In this document: positions 10,196 to 19,565 of the stretch, one piece after another
Numbering within the stretch: position 1 is the first letter of the stretch
Layout: every line of letters begins with the position of its first letter
NCBI RefSeq assembly: GCF_017968885.1
Contig: NZ_CP072913.1
Location: 3,084,001-3,148,000, forward strand
Reading direction: 5' to 3'
Source of the DNA: Pseudomonas sp. Tri1
GTDB taxonomy: Bacteria; Pseudomonadota; Gammaproteobacteria; Pseudomonadales; Pseudomonadaceae
Length of the DNA stretch: 64,000 bases
Position numbers and translations under genes: made by a program
The notes under the pieces: generated by a model
Told to the model about the DNA's origin: nothing
What the model saw: the letters and a program-made list of their open reading frames with translations, nothing else
Database searches by the model: none

Positions 10196-11626
10196 ATGCA
10201 TGTCTTCAAGCCTCCAGAAAACGTATTGCTGGTGACACTGTGTGCGGTGGCCTTGAGTGGCTGCGTATTGGGCCCTGACTATCGAGTGCCAGACGTCCCG
10301 GTCGCGGCCAAATGGCAAGCGCCGCTGCCCCATGGCGCCTCCATGGCCGCGTTGGCCGACTGGTGGCAGCAGTTCGATGACCCGGCGTTGGCCAAACTGT
10401 TGCGCCTGGCCGAAGCCGATAGCCCATCCATGGACCAGGCCTGGGCCAATATCTCGCTGGCCCGGGCAACCGCTGCCAGTGATGCTGCGGATGCCTTGCC
10501 GAAAATCGACGGCAGATTGTCCGGTGGTCGTGGCGGGCAGCAGACCGGCTCTGAACGCCTGGGTGGTTCAGGCTCTTCGGCAACGATGGATGCAGCCTGG
10601 GAGCTCGATCTGTTCGGCAAGTTGCGTCGCAACAATGAAGCGGCAAAGTCCCGTGTCCAAGCGCGGGTGGATGATTGGCATGACGCGCGGGTTTCGCTGG
10701 CGGCCCAGGTCGGCGACTACTACGTGCAATACCGCGGTTGCCAGAAGCTGGTGCTGGCTTATGGGGACCAGGCCCAGTCACAACAGGACACCGCGCGTAT
10801 CACTCGCCAGTCGTTCGGGGCAGGCTTCACGTCCTCGGCTGACGCGGCCCTGGCCGATGCCAGTGCTGCCAGCAGCGTCGCGACACTGGTCCAGCAGCAG
10901 AGTGAATGCCAGGTGCTGCTCAAAAGCCTGGTGGCGCTGACCGGCAGTGATGAAGGGCAACTGCTGGAGGTGCTCGGCCACACTCCGGCGCAACTGCCTC
11001 AACCGGCCGAGCTTAACGTGCAACAGATACCGGCCGAACTCGTGCGTCAACGCCCGGACCTTGCCTCCAGTGAGCGCGAGTTGGCTGCGGCCAATGCCGA
11101 GATCGGCGTGGCCCAGGCGGATCGGCTGCCGAGCCTGAGCCTTTCCGGGACTTTTTCCGTGGGCACCATGGTCGGTCAGCGCAACCGTTCCTGGTCGCTG
11201 GGCCCGGTGTTGTCGATTCCGCTGTTCGATGGTGGCAAGCGCCGCGCGGCGGTCGACGGTGCCAAGGCTTCTTATGACGCGGCCCTCGCAGTCTATCGCC
11301 AGACGCTGCGCACCAGCGTGATGGAAGTGGAGCAGGCGCTGGTTCGCCTCGATGCGGCACGTCGCCGGGAGGCGGATGTGGAGCGCTCCACGGCCGGTTT
11401 TCGTGAGTCCTTCGAGGCCATCGACCGCAATTGGCAGGCCGGCAACGTCAGCTTGTTGGACCGGGAAACCGCGCGCCGCCAGGCGCTGACCGCCGAGATT
11501 GAATTGATCACCCTGCAGCAGAATCAAGTGCGCTACTGGATCGCCCTGTACAAGGCGCTGGGGGGCGGCTGGCAAGCCAGTCAACCATTGGCGCGGAGCC
11601 GGGCATTGAGTGGAGAGGGCGCGTGA
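10196..11626 (+). CDS. Outer-membrane efflux channel lipoprotein (OprM/NodT family) of an RND pump
   Basis: A 476-residue protein with a lipoprotein signal (hydrophobic VLLVTLCAVALSGC, lipobox LSGC, Cys22) and the duplicated outer-membrane efflux domain. The second repeat carries the usual RPDLASSERELAAANAEIG and SIPLFDGGKRRA-type stretches. It is first in a three-gene operon; its stop overlaps the GTG start of the adaptor. The set corresponds to PseA of the P. syringae PseABC pump, which affects syringomycin/syringopeptin secretion. Assignment to lipopeptide export is inferred from position and family. Confidence 0.88.
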   Translation: MHVFKPPENVLLVTLCAVALSGCVLGPDYRVPDVPVAAKWQAPLPHGASMAALADWWQQFDDPALAKLLRLAEADSPSMDQAWANISLARATAASDAADALPKIDGRLSGGRGGQQTGSERLGGSGSSATMDAAWELDLFGKLRRNNEAAKSRVQARVDDWHDARVSLAAQVGDYYVQYRGCQKLVLAYGDQAQSQQDTARITRQSFGAGFTSSADAALADASAASSVATLVQQQSECQVLLKSLVALTGSDEGQLLEVLGHTPAQLPQPAELNVQQIPAELVRQRPDLASSERELAAANAEIGVAQADRLPSLSLSGTFSVGTMVGQRNRSWSLGPVLSIPLFDGGKRRAAVDGAKASYDAALAVYRQTLRTSVMEVEQALVRLDAARRREADVERSTAGFRESFEAIDRNWQAGNVSLLDRETARRQALTAEIELITLQQNQVRYWIALYKALGGGWQASQPLARSRALSGEGA

Positions 11627-12726
11627 GGTCGAGGTCAGGCAGATTCGCGTTGGCGATCATCGTATGTGCGCTCGTGGTGGCGTTGATCTATTTTCGCCGT
11701 GGCGCCGAACCGGCGGTGGCCGCTCCTGAGGTCAGTAGCTTGAGCGTGGAGGTCGTCCAGGCGCGGCGCCAGATCTGGCCGCAACTGTTGTTCGCCAATG
11801 GAGCGCTCGCGCCCTGGCAGGAAGCGGTCATCAATGCCGAGACCAGCAACCTGCGCATTGCCAGCATCGAAGCCGATGTGGGCAGCCGGGTGAAGAAAGG
11901 TCAATTGCTCGCTACGCTGGCCAGCGAAACGGTCGTCGCTGAAGAAAGCAAACAGAAGGCGCTCGTCGCTCAAGCCGAGGCAAATCTGAAACAGGCCCGT
12001 TCCAATGACCGCCGCGCCCGGGTCGTCGGAGAGGGTGGCGCCTTGTCGGAACAGCAACGCGAAGACTATCGAATCAAGGTCGCGCTCGCCGAGGCTGATC
12101 TGGCCAGCGCCCGCGCCGAATTGCAGAGCACTCGGATCAGGCTCAGGCAGACGCGCATCGTGGCGGTGGACGACGGCATCATTTCGGCGCGCACGGCGTT
12201 GCTCGGCAAGGTGCTCTCCGCCGGCGACGAGCTGTTTCGCCTGGTGCGCGACGGCCGCATCGAATGGCAGGCCGAGCTGGATGCACGCCAGTTGGCCCAG
12301 GTACAACCCGGCCAGGTCGCCCGCATGACCTTGCCCGGCGGTCAGAGCGTGGAAGGGCGGGTGCGCCTGGTATCGCCTACCTTAAGCACCAAGACCAGCC
12401 GGGCGCTGGTCTACATCTCCTTGCCAAACGACAGCGCTGCCCAGGCCGGCATGTATGCCAGTGGGCAGATCGAACTGGCGCCGCGCGAAGCCGTCACGGT
12501 ACCGGACACCGCGGTCATCCTGCGGGACGGACGTTCTTATGTGTTCACGCTCAATGAGGACATGCGCGTCGTCCAACGACCGGTAGTGGTCGGCCGGCGC
12601 CTGCACCAGGCCGTGGAGATCCTCAGCGGCCTCGATGAGCCCGCCCGCATCGTGCGCGCTGGCGGCGCGTTCCTCAATGACGGTGCGAGTGTGACCCTCG
12701 TCCAAGCCCAGGTCGCCCAGCCATGA
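11623..12726 (+). CDS. RND pump periplasmic adaptor (membrane-fusion protein)
   Basis: A 367-residue HlyD/AcrA-type adaptor with an N-terminal membrane anchor (LAIIVCALVVALIYF), a lipoyl domain (INAETSNLRIASIEADVGSRVKKGQLLATL), a coiled-coil hairpin and a beta-barrel. It starts with GTG, whose last two bases overlap the preceding TGA stop (GTGA), and its own stop overlaps the next gene (ATGA), so all three pump genes are translationally coupled. It probably matches PseB. Confidence 0.88.
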   Translation: MRSRSGRFALAIIVCALVVALIYFRRGAEPAVAAPEVSSLSVEVVQARRQIWPQLLFANGALAPWQEAVINAETSNLRIASIEADVGSRVKKGQLLATLASETVVAEESKQKALVAQAEANLKQARSNDRRARVVGEGGALSEQQREDYRIKVALAEADLASARAELQSTRIRLRQTRIVAVDDGIISARTALLGKVLSAGDELFRLVRDGRIEWQAELDARQLAQVQPGQVARMTLPGGQSVEGRVRLVSPTLSTKTSRALVYISLPNDSAAQAGMYASGQIELAPREAVTVPDTAVILRDGRSYVFTLNEDMRVVQRPVVVGRRLHQAVEILSGLDEPARIVRAGGAFLNDGASVTLVQAQVAQP

Positions 12727-15700
12727 ACATCTCAGCCTTGTCGATCCGCTATCCGGTTCCTGCCGTCATGCTGTTCATTCTGCTGACGCTCTTGGGCCTG
12801 TCCGGTTTTGGAAAACTCGCCATCCAGGATTTTCCGGACATGGACCTGCCGGTGGTCGTGATCAGCGCCTCACTCGAAGGCGCCGCCCCGGAGCAACTGG
12901 AAACGGAAGTGGCGCGCAAGATCGAGGATAAACTGACGTCCCTGCGCCTGCTCAAGCACGTGACGACGCTCATCACCGACGGTGCCGTCACCATCAACGT
13001 CAGCTTTGACATCGACAAGGATGGCAACGAGGCCCTGAACGAAGTGCGTAACGCGGTCGACAGCGCCATGCCGCAGCTGCCGGCGAACCTGGACACACCA
13101 TCGGTTTCCCGGCTGACCACCAGTGCCTCCGCGTTGCTCACTTATGTCATCGACTCCGACAATCTGGACGAAGAAGCCTTGTCCTGGTTCGTCGACAATG
13201 AACTGAGCAAACAATTGCTGGCGGTGCCGGGGGTGGCACTGATCTCGCGCATGGGTGGCGTCGATCGGGAGGTCCAGGTCAACCTCGATCCGGCCCTGAT
13301 GGCAGGGCTGGGCATCCGTGTTTCGGACGTAGCCAGCCAGTTGCGTGCCATGCAGAAGGACAATTCCGGCGGCCAGGGCAACCTGGGCAGTGGCCAGCAG
13401 GCCATGCGGACCTTGGGGGCCATCGACGATCCGGCGGCCCTCGGAGCCATCGACATCCCCAGCGGCGACGGTCGCTTGTTGGCATTGAATCAGTTGGCCG
13501 ACATTCGCGACACCCACGCCGAACGCAGTACCCGGGCGTTTCATGATGGCAGGCCGGTAATTGGCTTCCAGGTCACCCGTTCCCTGGGCTTCTCCGATGT
13601 CGGCGTGGCCAATGATGTACGCAAGGCCATGACCACGTTCGTGGACCAGCACCCCAACGTGCAGATCGTTGAAGCCAATGACACCGTCAAGGCCGTCCTT
13701 GCCAACTATCACGACTCGATGAACCTGCTGTACGAAGGCATGCTGCTGGCAGTGTTGGTGGTCTGGTGGTTCTTGCGGGACTGGCGCGCCACACTCATCG
13801 TAGCCACGGCGTTGCCACTGTCGATCATCCCCACCTTTGGCGTGATGTACCTGGCCGGGTTTACGCTCAATGCGGTTTCGCTGCTGGCCTTGGCGTTGGT
13901 CATCGGTGTACTGGTGGACGATGCGATCGTCGAGATCGAGAACATCGCGCGGCATTTGCGCATGGGCAAGACACCGCGTCAGGCTGCCACCGAGGCGGCG
14001 GATGAAATCGGCCTGGCGGTGCTCGCCACGACCGTTACCCTGGTCGCGGTGTTCCTGCCCACGGCATTCATGGGCGGCATCGCCGGGAAGCTGTTTCGTC
14101 AGTTCGGTGTGACGGCTTCGGTTGCGCTGTTGTTTTCGTTGTTGGTGGCACGCGTACTGACGCCGATGATGGCGGCTTATTTCCTCAAGGCAACTCATCA
14201 AACCGCCGCCGACGGCCCGTTGATGACCCGCTACCTGGGCTGGATCCATGCCAGCCTGACCCGGCGCAAGACCACGATGTTGCTGGCCAGCCTGTGTTTT
14301 GTCGGCGCCTTGGCGCTGGTCCCGTTGCTGCCCACCAGCTTCCTGCCCGCGCAGGACACCGGTCGCAGCAAAATCACCTTGGAACTGCCACCCGGTACGA
14401 CACTGGAACAAACCACCGCGATAGCATTGCAAGCCAGCGAAAGATTGCGGGACATACCGGATGTCACACATGTCTTCAGTTCGGTAGGGACGGCCAGCAG
14501 CTCGGGCTCCGGGCCTGGTGATATCACCGGGGCCGGCGATGCCATCCTGACGGTGGAGCTGGCGGATCGAGATGTACGGGATCGCAAGCAGGTAGAGGTC
14601 GAAGCACAGATGCGTCAGGTGTTGCGTACCCTGCCAGGGGTTCGCATCAATGTTGGCGGCGACGGCAGCGGAGAGAAGCTCAATATCGTGCTTGCCAGTG
14701 ATGACGGTGATCTGCTGGAACGCACAGCCAGCGCCCTTGAGCCGCAGTTGCGTGAACTGCGCGGGATTGGAAACGTCTCGTCCAGCAGCGCCTTGCAACG
14801 CCCGGAAATCCAAATGCGCCCGGATTTCGCCCGAGCGGCGGAACTGGGCATCACCAGTCAGGAGATCGCCGATACCTTGCGCATGGCGACCTACGGCGAA
14901 TATTCCTCGCAACTGGGCAAAATCAATCTGTCCCAACGCCAGGTGGACGTACGGGTGCGTATGGATTCGCTGCTACGCGACGACCTGCAGGCCATCAGTC
15001 AATTGCGGGTGACCGGCCGCGACGGTCAGGTCGCCCTGTCTTCGTTGGGGGAGATCAGCATGGGCAGCGGGCCGGCGCAAATCAGTCGCCTGGATCGTCT
15101 GCGCAATATCACCCTGTCTATCGAACTCAACGGGCGCAATCTAGGCGAAGTCATGGCCGAAGCCAGTCAACTGCCGGTGATGCGCAATCTTCCAGCCGAA
15201 GTGAAACTGGTGCAGCAGGGCGAATTGCAACTGATGACCGAACTGTTCGGCAGTTTCAGCCTCGCCATGGCCATCGGTGTGTTTTGTATCTATTCGGTCC
15301 TGGTGCTGTTGTTCCATGACTTCTTGCAGCCGGCCACGATTCTTTCGGCACTGCCGCTTTCGCTGGGTGGCGCGCTGCTGGCCTTGCTGCTGTGCAACTT
15401 CAGTTTTTCCCTGCCATCGGTCATCGGACTACTGATGCTGATGGGGATCGTGACCAAGAATTCCATTCTGTTGGTGGAGTACGCCATCATGGCACGCCGC
15501 GATTATGGCCTGGGTCGATACGAAGCGTTGGTGGATGCCTGTCACAAGCGCGCCCGTCCGATCCTGATGACCACCATTGCGATGGGCGCGGGAATGTTGC
15601 CGACTGCGATGGGGATGGGACAAGACCCAAGTTTCAGGCAGCCCATGGCTGTGGTGGTGATGGGCGGCTTGCTGACTTCAACACTATTGAGCCTGCTGGT

Positions 15701-15806
15701 GGTTCCGGTGATTTTTACTTATGTGGACGATGCGCTGGAGTGGTTGAAACGTCGCGCTCGGGTGGCAGTGGAAGGAAGTGTGGCGCAAGAAAATCCGGGG
15801 AAATGA
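12723..15806 (+). CDS. RND efflux transporter, inner-membrane proton-driven pump
   Basis: A 1027-residue HAE1/AcrB-family permease. It begins with the classic ISALSIRYPVPAVMLFILLTLLGL helix, has two large periplasmic loops, and carries family motifs GVLVDDAIVEIENI (the proton-relay Asp pair of helix 4), FLPTAFMGGIAGKLF and GIVTKNSILLVEYA. Length is normal. As last gene of the operon it would be the PseC equivalent. It is followed by a convergent terminator and rfiA. Substrate cannot be read from sequence; cluster position suggests lipopeptide secretion or self-protection. Confidence 0.92.
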   Translation: MNISALSIRYPVPAVMLFILLTLLGLSGFGKLAIQDFPDMDLPVVVISASLEGAAPEQLETEVARKIEDKLTSLRLLKHVTTLITDGAVTINVSFDIDKDGNEALNEVRNAVDSAMPQLPANLDTPSVSRLTTSASALLTYVIDSDNLDEEALSWFVDNELSKQLLAVPGVALISRMGGVDREVQVNLDPALMAGLGIRVSDVASQLRAMQKDNSGGQGNLGSGQQAMRTLGAIDDPAALGAIDIPSGDGRLLALNQLADIRDTHAERSTRAFHDGRPVIGFQVTRSLGFSDVGVANDVRKAMTTFVDQHPNVQIVEANDTVKAVLANYHDSMNLLYEGMLLAVLVVWWFLRDWRATLIVATALPLSIIPTFGVMYLAGFTLNAVSLLALALVIGVLVDDAIVEIENIARHLRMGKTPRQAATEAADEIGLAVLATTVTLVAVFLPTAFMGGIAGKLFRQFGVTASVALLFSLLVARVLTPMMAAYFLKATHQTAADGPLMTRYLGWIHASLTRRKTTMLLASLCFVGALALVPLLPTSFLPAQDTGRSKITLELPPGTTLEQTTAIALQASERLRDIPDVTHVFSSVGTASSSGSGPGDITGAGDAILTVELADRDVRDRKQVEVEAQMRQVLRTLPGVRINVGGDGSGEKLNIVLASDDGDLLERTASALEPQLRELRGIGNVSSSSALQRPEIQMRPDFARAAELGITSQEIADTLRMATYGEYSSQLGKINLSQRQVDVRVRMDSLLRDDLQAISQLRVTGRDGQVALSSLGEISMGSGPAQISRLDRLRNITLSIELNGRNLGEVMAEASQLPVMRNLPAEVKLVQQGELQLMTELFGSFSLAMAIGVFCIYSVLVLLFHDFLQPATILSALPLSLGGALLALLLCNFSFSLPSVIGLLMLMGIVTKNSILLVEYAIMARRDYGLGRYEALVDACHKRARPILMTTIAMGAGMLPTAMGMGQDPSFRQPMAVVVMGGLLTSTLLSLLVVPVIFTYVDDALEWLKRRARVAVEGSVAQENPGK

Positions 15807-15810
15807 GCAG

Positions 15811-15866
15811 TAATCCCCCAACAAATACTCGATTCGTCGGTGATCGAGCAGCCGTTGGGGGGGAGT
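15811..15866. terminator. Convergent terminator between RND operon and rfiA
   Basis: The arms TCCCCCAAC and GTTGGGGGGGA enclose a second small dyad (CTCGAT/ATCGAG). GTTTTA follows on the plus strand. The 61 bp gap separates two convergent units, so it probably works in both directions. Confidence 0.6.
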
Positions 15867-15867
15867 T

Positions 15868-16734
15868 TTATACGGCTTGTTGAATCACGGTATTGCCACT
15901 CCATTCGACCTGCGCGGGTGTGGCATCCATCGAATGCATCCATCGGATCAACGAGCGGCGTCCGCCAATCCCCATCTTTATGGCTGCGCGTTTCAGATAA
16001 CTTTCGACTGTATTGACTTTAAGGTTCAGTTGTTCGGCAAGTTCAGGTGCGGTACGCCCGGCTAATAGACCAACGCATACTTCCGTTTCACGAGAGGACA
16101 AACTCAACCCAGACAGAAGCAACCGTTCGGCGAATCTTTGGCGGAGCGCTTCCATGCCTCCGTTTTCCGGAGCGTCCAATGCCAGGCCGGGATCCTGTCG
16201 CACGGACTCAGATGGAACCAGGGCAGCAACGTGTTCTTCGACCATGGGCAATAAAAGACAGGAAAAATCTTTCAGCAGAGCATGTTCCTGTGCGGAAAAC
16301 CCTTTGGAAAAAGGTGAGCGGTATATGGACAGCACATAACGACGACCATTCTTTCGGGTGGTCAGGTGGAGTTGAGTCGTGGTGTTGTGCGAAGGTGTTT
16401 TGTCCGAACGCTCTTGGGTGAGTAGACAGCGGGAGAAGTTGGGCACTTTTTGCGGCGCTGCATCTTCGAAAAAAATATCATCGGCCAGGAAAAAAGGCTT
16501 TGCTGTATGAGCCTCCATGATCGCGTCGATGCATGCGTTATCCATGCCGACGCAACCGATACTGGAGGTGCTCGGTTCAGAAATATTACTTGTGCCTATC
16601 CTTTGCTCAGTAATATGTGTTGCGTCTACAGGTATTTCCGTGAGTATCAGGTCGTGCAGCATGCGGGGAAAATTGCGGCTGCCTGTACTGGCAATGACTT
16701 TGCCAACGTGCGGGAATAATCGTTGTAGGTTCAT
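15868..16734 (-). CDS. rfiA: RfiA-like LuxR-family transcriptional activator (no AHL-binding domain)
   Basis: The C-terminal 60 residues form a LuxR-type helix-turn-helix (LSSRETEVCVGLLAGRTAPELAEQLNLKVNTVESYLKR). The N-terminal 200 residues do not show the autoinducer-binding signature, as in SyrF/SalA/RfiA regulators of Pseudomonas toxin clusters. I prefer the ATG at 16734 (288 aa): it is preceded by GGAGAAAGG, whereas a longer in-frame reading would need TTG at 16755. It lies 30 bp downstream of the AHL synthase in the same direction, matching the co-transcribed pcoI-rfiA pair described in P. corrugata. Its known role there is activation of lipopeptide and efflux genes. Confidence 0.8.
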   Translation of the reverse strand: MNLQRLFPHVGKVIASTGSRNFPRMLHDLILTEIPVDATHITEQRIGTSNISEPSTSSIGCVGMDNACIDAIMEAHTAKPFFLADDIFFEDAAPQKVPNFSRCLLTQERSDKTPSHNTTTQLHLTTRKNGRRYVLSIYRSPFSKGFSAQEHALLKDFSCLLLPMVEEHVAALVPSESVRQDPGLALDAPENGGMEALRQRFAERLLLSGLSLSSRETEVCVGLLAGRTAPELAEQLNLKVNTVESYLKRAAIKMGIGGRRSLIRWMHSMDATPAQVEWSGNTVIQQAV

Positions 16735-16764
16735 CCTTTCTCCAAATTCATCCAAGTATTTGAT

Positions 16765-17538
16765 TTATAGCTGTAGCTCAGTGTGCATGGGGATCTTTGC
16801 TGGAATGTTTCGGCGGGGAAGGGGTTGGCCGATATCCAGGGATTTATGGAGTTTGCCTGACGAACGGCAGGTTACGAGGGGTTGGGTATATACAAAGGCT
16901 CGGTTTATTGCATTCTTCTTGAGGACCTCTTCATAAATGGTGGACGTGCAGGGTAATGTGCCGTAGATGATTTTTTCGCCCTTTGAACCTGACGCGGTAT
17001 TGTGTCTGTCAACTGCCCATCCGGAACGCTTCAGGATTTTCTCCATCATGGTGTCAACGACAATTTCATAGGTTTGTATATTGTGTTGTTGGGCGAACTT
17101 AATCATTGACAGGAAAAGTGCTGCTGTGCGAATGTCTACATTAGCTTGAGTGAGTTCTCCTGTGGCAAAGCTGTCAGTTGAAAGTGCGAAGCGCGTAGCT
17201 TCCCAACATTGTTCCGAATCGGGTCTGTTGTCTTCGGTTGGAAGAATAAAGCTTAAGGGGCCACTCATGAGTGTCGGCTTACTGGAGGGGCGTAGTCGAA
17301 CACAGCCGGTAACTCGGTCGTTTTGATGGGCGTAGATATAGATTGCATCGGGATCGTCATATTCATCCCATTCGTAATCACTGCCTTGATAACTTTCAAT
17401 GTCCCATTTTTTTCTATCGATGAAGGCTAGTTTGCGAATGGATAATATTTGTTCCAGGGTATTGAATGGGATTTTCGAATAACTTGCGACGCTGGTAGAG
17501 ACGCCGGAAAATCGGTAGGTACAGGGGGAGTAGTTCAT
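16765..17538 (-). CDS. pcoI: N-acyl-homoserine-lactone synthase (LuxI family, PcoI-like)
   Basis: A 257-residue LuxI-family enzyme that would make the AHL signal from SAM and an acyl-ACP. Invariant residues are visible: R and F in RKLAFIDRKKW, the acidic DEYDD cluster, R in GCVRLRPS, and E and R in WEATRF. The N-terminus has about 30 residues before the usual LuxI core, so the start may be a little long; no good Shine-Dalgarno sequence precedes the ATG. A lux-box palindrome is centred about 67 bp upstream, predicting autoinduction. The reading frame is AT-richer than the surrounding pump and nos genes, which may indicate transfer. Confidence 0.88.
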   Translation of the reverse strand: MNYSPCTYRFSGVSTSVASYSKIPFNTLEQILSIRKLAFIDRKKWDIESYQGSDYEWDEYDDPDAIYIYAHQNDRVTGCVRLRPSSKPTLMSGPLSFILPTEDNRPDSEQCWEATRFALSTDSFATGELTQANVDIRTAALFLSMIKFAQQHNIQTYEIVVDTMMEKILKRSGWAVDRHNTASGSKGEKIIYGTLPCTSTIYEEVLKKNAINRAFVYTQPLVTCRSSGKLHKSLDIGQPLPRRNIPAKIPMHTELQL

Positions 17539-17595
17539 GAATGCGATTTCTTGGCTACAGGTGAAGCTACTGTTAACTCTGCACTAAAGCATTTC

Positions 17596-17614
17596 AACTG
17601 TCCTAAAGTACAGT
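17596..17614 (-). promoter_or_regulatory. lux box upstream of pcoI
   Basis: AACTGTCCTAAAGTACAGT is a near-perfect inverted repeat with the CTGT...ACAG arms of LuxR-type operators. Its near edge lies 58 bp before the pcoI start codon, a usual place for a LuxR-activated promoter. The likely ligand is the PcoR-AHL complex encoded at 18.8-19.6 kb. Confidence 0.75.
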
Positions 17615-18116
17615 CTTCGATTTATAGAGTGTATAGCCTAATTAGTAGGCGCTTTTTGGCAATCCCTTATAATCATTGGGAAGGGCGTTAGTTGAAGGAT
17701 TCGTATCACTGGGAATCCAAAAAAGTATAGGTGCGCAGTAGTGGCTTATTGAAGCTGTTTGTGTGACAGCCGATAGGGCTGTGTGGATCATTTTTTTGAC
17801 GTATTTGAAATGGATCGGCTAACTACATGATATCGTGTGATTCGAAAAATTGACGCCTTGAAGAGCCAACTGAAGACATGTAGTCAGAAGGTCATGTGAA
17901 TGTGGGAGGATTGTTTTTACCTGCGAAACTGCTTCTTGCCAGTAGAGCCACGATGCCTGTCTACGAGTTGGCAAATGGGGAGTGGCATATTGATGTTGGT
18001 CTAGTGTGATTGCTCTAATGAGTTAGTTGTCTGACCTCTTATGACATCCGGCGTGATGTCATATGGAAAGATATGGATTGATCTGACCCTGTAAACGAGC
18101 CGTCCAGGCTCCTGAT
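17615..18116. other. AT-rich intergenic region between pcoI and lysE, with an inverted repeat
   Basis: About 500 bp without a credible gene. A perfect 7-bp inverted repeat, ATGACAT-N8-ATGTCAT, lies at 18041-18062, 55 bp before the lysE start and so in promoter position. I see no terminator. The base composition is clearly poorer in GC than the flanking operons. Confidence 0.5.
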
Positions 18117-18728
18117 ATGGATGACGCTATGAGCTATATTGTGCTTTCCCTGTTGACGGTGTTGTTGGTTCCGGGGCCAACGAATTCATTGTTGTTGCAA
18201 GCCGGCATAAATCGAGGCTTCAATCCTCGCTCGATGAGGTTCGTCGTAGCGGAGTGGTTGGCGTACGTCATTCAGATGACGATGTGGGGCGTGTTCATAG
18301 ACCTGTTGATGACCGACCACTCGTGGGTTGTGATCGCAACCAAGATTTTTGCCGTGTGCTTTTTGTTTTATATTTCCGTGAAACTGTGGTTCTCGGTAAA
18401 GGACAATACACCTGGTGCAAGAGCGGGTATTACGGTGCCTGATCTGTTTGTTGCGACATTGACCAATCCCAAGGGGTTGTTCTTTGTTTCCTTCGTTGCG
18501 CCGGTGGGTACTTTCTTGTCGCTCGATAGTTGGCTGTCATTCATGCTGCTCTTTACCCTGATTATTTTTCCGGTGGGGCTGGTCTGGATTGCGGCAGGAG
18601 CATTCTGTGGGCGAAAGTTGCACGCGATTGTATCCGGGCGACTGTTAAGTCGAGCCATTTCTTTGGTGATTGGATTGTTTGCATGTGGCATGCTTTTCAA
18701 TATCGCAACGCAGGCCGGCTTTGCTTGA
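18117..18728 (+). CDS. LysE/RhtB-family translocator between the quorum-sensing genes
   Basis: A 203-residue membrane protein with about six helices and the family signature VPGPTNSLLLQAGINRG near the N-terminus, then FVATLTNPKGLFFVSFVAP in the middle. Family members export amino acids or homoserine lactones. ATG 18117 and ATG 18129 are both possible starts; neither has a strong ribosome site. A LysE gene between the AHL synthase and receptor genes is a known arrangement in P. corrugata relatives. It may export the signal or a peptide precursor, but the substrate is not known from sequence. Confidence 0.82.
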   Translation: MDDAMSYIVLSLLTVLLVPGPTNSLLLQAGINRGFNPRSMRFVVAEWLAYVIQMTMWGVFIDLLMTDHSWVVIATKIFAVCFLFYISVKLWFSVKDNTPGARAGITVPDLFVATLTNPKGLFFVSFVAPVGTFLSLDSWLSFMLLFTLIIFPVGLVWIAAGAFCGRKLHAIVSGRLLSRAISLVIGLFACGMLFNIATQAGFA

Positions 18729-18836
18729 GTCGGTGGCGCCAGTTGGAAAAGAATAGAGTGCTGGACTAACTGGTTGTACCGGTGCTCAGATTGCCCCGGG
18801 GAAATAAGGAATGGCGGGTGAACGCGGTGCGAAGTG

Positions 18837-19565
18837 CTAAACGAGGTTCAAGTGCACCGCCTTAAACATCGCTTGCTTGACATTGATGCAGTCCAGTTTT
18901 TCAGTCATTTGCTTGGCATGGAACTTCACCGTTCGTTCGGTGATGTTCATGATCAGACCTATTTCCTTATAGTTTTTCCCGAGCGACAGCCAACGCAAGA
19001 ATTCAATTTCCCTGGGTGATAGCTTGAGATTGCTCTCAATGCTGGCCTCCGTGGGGCGGTGCTGGTTGGCAATGATGCTAAGGGTTTTTATGATGACCAG
19101 GTTCGAGCGAATGAGGGTGGGGAAGTCCGGGTCATTCTCTTCGGAAGATAAGTGGATAGAGCCGAATGATCGGCCAGGTTCATGAAGCGGAATGGTGAAC
19201 CCTTGCTTGATACCATAGGCGGCTGATTGATCAAATATTTCAGGGTTATTATCTATTTCTTGGGGGATTTCATCCCAGAAAAAAGGCGTGGCCGTAACGG
19301 CTGTGTTGGCCATGACGGGGTCCGACTTGTAGAGTGAATTCTTGCGATAGGTTTCCACCCATTCGCTAGGGTAGTTACTGTGGATAGAGATCTTGGAATG
19401 ATTGAAGGGTGTCGGTTCCAGGTGGACATAAGCAAACTTGTTAATCCCCAGTCTTGAGAATATCCAGCCGAGTATTTCGGTGTACTCGTCTTCGCTTGCC
19501 CCTGCAATATTATTTTCCACCTCTTGAATTAAATGGAATAGATGGCTTGAGACGGGCTTGAGCAT
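18837..19565 (-). CDS. pcoR: AHL-responsive LuxR-family receptor (PcoR-like)
   Basis: An N-terminal autoinducer-binding domain (W and Y residues around YTEILGWIFSRLGINKFAYV, and YGIKQGFTIPLHEPG) joins a C-terminal LuxR helix-turn-helix (LSPREIEFLRWLSLGKNYKEIG, TERTVKFHAKQMTEKL). I place the start at ATG 19565 (242 aa). The frame continues to a TTG at 19634 (265 aa), which would add a basic stretch unlike the family, but neither start has a clear Shine-Dalgarno sequence. Partner of PcoI and likely reader of the lux box at 17.6 kb. Orientation is the same as pcoI, with lysE inverted between them. Confidence 0.85.
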   Translation of the reverse strand: MLKPVSSHLFHLIQEVENNIAGASEDEYTEILGWIFSRLGINKFAYVHLEPTPFNHSKISIHSNYPSEWVETYRKNSLYKSDPVMANTAVTATPFFWDEIPQEIDNNPEIFDQSAAYGIKQGFTIPLHEPGRSFGSIHLSSEENDPDFPTLIRSNLVIIKTLSIIANQHRPTEASIESNLKLSPREIEFLRWLSLGKNYKEIGLIMNITERTVKFHAKQMTEKLDCINVKQAMFKAVHLNLV

